DNA of 8,230 bases from Deltaproteobacteria bacterium (GTDB lineage Bacteria; Desulfobacterota; Dissulfuribacteria; Dissulfuribacterales; JALVPX01): the NCBI GenBank assembly GCA_027061625.1, contig JAMOVF010000101.1, positions 1 to 8,230 of the forward strand, in the 5' to 3' direction. Under the pieces are notes generated by a model that saw only the letters and a list, made by a program, of their open reading frames with translations, made no database searches and was not told where the DNA came from. Both the position numbers and the translations under genes were made by a program. How positions within the stretch are numbered: position 1 is the first letter of the stretch; each line of letters opens with the position of its first letter. Below, piece by piece: positions 5,719-8,230 of this stretch.

Positions 5719-6608
5719 GCCTTTTGTTCATCCTCCTTAGCCTTTTTCGCTTTCTGTTCTGCTGCAACTGCCTGGGTGCGGTTAATCACATTTCTCACCA
5801 ATTTTTCAAAGGCCTCTGCTGTATGACTGTTCGGATATGCAGCAATAAGGGGCTTTCCAGAGTCACCAGTGGTAACAATCCTTGGGTCAACCGGTATGCG
5901 CCCCAGGAATGGAATACCCAATTCCTCTGCTAATTTCTGCCCGCCGCCGCGTTTAAAAACATCTATCACCTTGCCGCAGTGCGGGCACAACATGCCGCTC
6001 ATATTTTCTACAATGCCAAGGATAGGCATGTTGACCTGTTTGCAAAAGCTTATGGATTTACGCACATCCAGCAGGGAAACTTCTTGAGGGGTGGTTACCA
6101 CAACTGCATAGGCTTCTGGAATAGTCTGAGCAATGGTCATGGGCTCATCGCCTGTTCCTGGAGGCGCATCAATGACGAGGTAATCAAGCTTTCCCCATTC
6201 AATATCATAAATAAACTGCCTGATTGCAGACATCTTCAGCGGTCCACGCCACATAACTGCGGAATCTTTCTCAGGAAGAAGGGGTTCAACTGACATGAAC
6301 TTCAAATTGGGTGAGTAATAGACTGGGCCTACGGTTCCATCCGGCCTCCGTTGCAGTTCACCCCGTTCAACTCCAAGCATTTTGGGAACATTTGGGCCAT
6401 GGAGGTCCACATCCAGCAATCCCACATAAAAGTTCTCCAATGACAGACCAATGGCCAGGTTTATGGAAATAGTGCTTTTGCCTACCCCTCCCTTGCCGCT
6501 CATGACCATAATTTTGTTGTCAATCTTCCCAAGTTTTTCTTTTATCTTTGAGTCCTGTTCATCAAGGACTGGATTGTTGGCTGGACCTGCTGATTGGTTC
6601 TTTTCCAC
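5715..6608 (-). CDS. mrp: Mrp/NBP35 (ApbC) family iron-sulfur carrier P-loop ATPase
   Basis: 297 residues. Deviant Walker A GKGGVGKS (38-45), DVDLHGPNVP (66-75), a typical EPLLP/MWRGP region (108-123), switch II DAPPGTGDEP (147-156) and the CPHC motif (Cys208, Cys211) that bridges a 4Fe-4S cluster between subunits of dimeric family members. Mrp/ApbC/NBP35 proteins assemble or carry Fe-S clusters in the cytoplasm. There is no N-terminal DUF59 domain and no N-terminal Cys cluster of eukaryotic Nbp35 type. The last ~20 residues are a Lys/Glu/Ala tail rather than a fused ORP domain. The start is a GTG; GGGAGG at 6621-6626 is 12 nt away, which is long, and an ATG immediately followed by TAA (6617-6612) sits between them. 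No better start precedes the conserved Walker region. It overlaps the NifX-like gene by 4 bp. Confidence 0.94.
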   Translation of the reverse strand: MEKNQSAGPANNPVLDEQDSKIKEKLGKIDNKIMVMSGKGGVGKSTISINLAIGLSLENFYVGLLDVDLHGPNVPKMLGVERGELQRRPDGTVGPVYYSPNLKFMSVEPLLPEKDSAVMWRGPLKMSAIRQFIYDIEWGKLDYLVIDAPPGTGDEPMTIAQTIPEAYAVVVTTPQEVSLLDVRKSISFCKQVNMPILGIVENMSGMLCPHCGKVIDVFKRGGGQKLAEELGIPFLGRIPVDPRIVTTGDSGKPLIAAYPNSHTAEAFEKLVRNVINRTQAVAAEQKAKKAKEDEQKA

Positions 6609-6655
6609 TTTTTACATTATCCTCCCTGGTTACAAAAAATTTCTAATTTTATTTC

Positions 6656-7525
6656 TTAAGCTGGAACCAAGGCCTTTATTCTTGACCACATCTCCTTTAC
6701 AGCCTTGGCTGCCAATCCCTGATTGTACTCTAAAAGGGGCACACCTGCCACAAGGCTTTCTACCACGCCCTTGTCAAAGGGCACTTTGGCCACCAGTGGA
6801 ATACCTTCCTGCCTCAAATATGCCTCTATTTCATCAGAAAATTCTTTATTGAGATCCCACTTGTTTATACAAACACAAATGTCTGTCTTGAAATGGTGCG
6901 CCAGGTCAATAAGGCGTTTGAGATCATGAAGCCCTGAGCCTGTAGGCTCTGTAACGCCCAAGACCAAATCTGCCCCAGAAAAGGAGGCAATTACAGGGCA
7001 GCCAATTCCTGGGGGACCATCCACTATGATCCAATTGGCCTTTCTTTTTTCTGCAAGCTCTCTGGCCTCCCGCTTAACAAGACTTACGAGTTTGCCAGAA
7101 TTTTCTTCACCAATATGTATGGCAGCATGAATCATTGGGCCATACTTTGTCTCTGACTTGTACCACTCACCAGAAAGATTTGGCTCAAGGCTAATCGCCT
7201 CTTCTGGGCAAAATACAGAACATACTGTGCAGCCTTCACAAGAAAAATGGTCTATTTCAGCCCTTTCATCCATGGAAATCGCATCAAACCTGCACAATTC
7301 TGCACAGGTGCCGCAGCCAGAACATTTATCCTGGTCCACCCTGGCAGTCACCCCTGACCAGAATTCATTGGTTTCCTTCACCTGCGGCGACATAAGAAGA
7401 TGCAGATCAGCTGCATCAACGTCACAATCTGCCAACACACTATTTTCTGCCAATATTGCCAAGGAAGCCGTGATAGTGGTCTTGCCTGTTCCACCTTTTC
7501 CACTCAGAACCAATATCTCTTTCAT
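6656..7525 (-). CDS. MinD-superfamily P-loop ATPase with inserted 2x[4Fe-4S] ferredoxin domain (second of tandem pair)
   Basis: 289 residues from the ATG chosen here. Walker A GKGGTGKT (9-16), DCDVDAADLHL (33-43), then an inserted ferredoxin-like domain with two CX2CX2CX3C motifs (Cys68/71/74/78 and Cys96/99/102/106), and after it the ATPase resumes with VDGPPGIGCPVI (168-179) and a NKWD-type base-recognition motif (221-224). Such proteins occur in tandem pairs in sulfate reducers and other anaerobes, and relatives are among the ORP-complex genes of Desulfovibrio vulgaris. They are not the division-site MinD, because the ferredoxin insert is absent there. A GTG at 7531 is an alternative start, but AAGGAG at 7534-7539 is 8 nt from the ATG and only 2 nt from the GTG, so the ATG is preferred. 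This gives a 4-bp ATGA overlap with the preceding gene. Likely heterodimer partner of the upstream paralogue. Confidence 0.92.
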   Translation of the reverse strand: MKEILVLSGKGGTGKTTITASLAILAENSVLADCDVDAADLHLLMSPQVKETNEFWSGVTARVDQDKCSGCGTCAELCRFDAISMDERAEIDHFSCEGCTVCSVFCPEEAISLEPNLSGEWYKSETKYGPMIHAAIHIGEENSGKLVSLVKREARELAEKRKANWIIVDGPPGIGCPVIASFSGADLVLGVTEPTGSGLHDLKRLIDLAHHFKTDICVCINKWDLNKEFSDEIEAYLRQEGIPLVAKVPFDKGVVESLVAGVPLLEYNQGLAAKAVKEMWSRIKALVPA

Positions 7526-8230
7526 TGGCACAGCTCCTTTAGCAAGGCAACAAACTTCTCCTTATATTCAGGCATGGTATCTATTAGAGGCTGGCCTCTG
7601 GAATAGCCTTCAGCAATCCTGCGGTCAAAAGGAATCTTTAAATGTATGGGAACAGATTTTTCTTCACACCATGTCTCAACTTCTTTATACCCTAAATCTG
7701 AGCGGTTCAGAATCACGCCAAAGGGCTGCCCTAGCTTCCACAAAACGCCGGCGGCAAGTTTGAGATCATGAAAACCAAAGGGAGTTGGCTCTGTAACCAA
7801 TAAAGTGTAATCAACCCCGCGCACTGTATTTATGACTGGGCAAGATGTGCCTGGAGGCGCATCCAATACAACCAAGCCTTCTTTCGCTGACCTGGCCCTC
7901 ACCTCCTTAATTAAAGGGGGTGACATGGCCTCACCTACCCGAAGCCTTCCCTGCACAAAATCCACCTTGCCTCTGCCTTGTCCCATTACAATAGTGCCTA
8001 TTTCCCGGTGGTCTTTTGCAAAGGCCTCTTCAGGACACACCAAGAAACAGCCCCCACATGAATGGCACATATCCTTAAAGACCATTATTGTTTTTCCAAA
8101 GACAGCTATTGCATTAAACTGGCATAATTCCTTGCATTTTTGGCAGTAGGTGCACTTTTCTTCAATTACTTCTGGCACCTCTAAGGATATGACATTTTCC
8201 CTGTCTATGGAGGGTTTTAAAAAAATATGG
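7522..8230 (-). CDS. MinD-superfamily P-loop ATPase with 2x[4Fe-4S] insert (partial, N-terminus off window)
   Basis: The reading frame stays open to the window edge, giving 235 residues. The first of these, HIFLKPSIDRENVISLEVPE, match the segment that follows Walker A and the LDCDVEEPN motif in family members. The nearby GTG at 8178 is therefore an internal valine and not the start; about 50 N-terminal residues with the P-loop are missing from view. Two ferredoxin motifs are visible: CTYCQKCKELC (residues 26-36) and CHSCGGCFLVC (55-65). The ATPase continues with LDAPPGTSCPVI (122-133), TEPTPFGFHDLK and NRSD. It is paralogous to the next gene, whose start it overlaps by 4 bp. Both have a Cys after the PPG switch motif, a family feature. 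Expected role is with the Mrp and NifX-like proteins in cluster handling or ORP-type complexes (inference). Confidence 0.92.
   Translation of the reverse strand, partial: HIFLKPSIDRENVISLEVPEVIEEKCTYCQKCKELCQFNAIAVFGKTIMVFKDMCHSCGGCFLVCPEEAFAKDHREIGTIVMGQGRGKVDFVQGRLRVGEAMSPPLIKEVRARSAKEGLVVLDAPPGTSCPVINTVRGVDYTLLVTEPTPFGFHDLKLAAGVLWKLGQPFGVILNRSDLGYKEVETWCEEKSVPIHLKIPFDRRIAEGYSRGQPLIDTMPEYKEKFVALLKELCQ
7534..7539 (-). promoter_or_regulatory. Ribosome-binding site deciding the start of the second MinD-like ATPase
   Basis: AAGGAG on the minus strand, 8 nt from the ATG at 7525 and only 2 nt from the competing GTG at 7531. It lies inside the last codons of the upstream paralogue, consistent with coupled translation of the pair. 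Confidence 0.75.

Noticed and set aside
7158..7763. 201-codon open frame on the plus strand
   Set aside because: It lies opposite the junction of two clear ATPase genes, has no recognisable motif, and is explained as an antisense shadow of their codon use.
8176..8178. GTG as the start of the first MinD-like ATPase (218 residues)
   Set aside because: The frame remains open to 8230, and the upstream residues (HIFLKPSIDRENV) are typical of the family just after the P-loop region, so the gene begins outside the window.
6656..8230. Cell-division MinD or ParA plasmid-partition proteins
   Set aside because: Both proteins carry two inserted CX2CX2CX3C iron-sulfur motifs and no MinE or ParB partner is present, so division-site or partition roles are not supported.

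Overview
All genes in this window lie on the minus strand, so transcription runs from high to low coordinates. The content suggests an anaerobic bacterium of the Desulfobacterota (deltaproteobacterial sulfate- or sulfur-metabolising) type. The main clue is a pair of ferredoxin-containing MinD-superfamily ATPases followed by an Mrp ATPase and a NifX/ORP-type metal-cofactor protein. That placement is inferred from gene content and not from a database search.

Region 1 (8230 down to 5060) is a metal/iron-sulfur cluster operon. It holds an upstream MinD-like ATPase with two 4Fe-4S motifs (its N-terminus lies beyond the window), a second ATPase of the same architecture overlapping it by 4 bp, an Mrp/NBP35 iron-sulfur carrier ATPase, a NifX-family protein with a His/Cys-rich tail (also a 4-bp overlap), and an FmdB-type zinc ribbon with a Cys-rich tail. 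The set resembles the orange protein (ORP) gene set of Desulfovibrio, but here it is on one strand with Mrp and the ORP-like protein as separate, overlapping genes.

Region 2 (5059 to 4949) is a 107-bp gap with a perfect 17-bp inverted repeat around a 41-nt spacer. It is flanked by a 6-bp direct repeat (TCAAGG). It looks either like a tiny MITE-like insertion or like an RNA hairpin that buries the ribosome-binding site of the next gene.

Region 3 (4952 to 2782) is a coupled pair: a TIGR02757/DUF2400 protein with a motif reminiscent of HhH-GPD DNA glycosylases, then a 454-residue dynamin-superfamily GTPase. The G domain of the GTPase can be followed almost segment by segment along eukaryotic EHD ATPases, and it has two C-terminal hydrophobic segments.

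Region 4 (2722 to 1) is the common yebC-ruvC-ruvA-ruvB cluster: a YebC/TACO1 protein and the three components of Holliday-junction branch migration and resolution. ruvB runs off the low-coordinate edge without its C-terminal domain.

Six of the junctions overlap or nearly touch: minD-like 1/2, mrp/nifX-like, DUF2400/GTPase, yebC/ruvC, ruvC/ruvA and ruvA/ruvB. No RNA gene, CRISPR array, convincing intrinsic terminator or full-length insertion sequence was seen, and no stretch over 300 bp lacks a gene.
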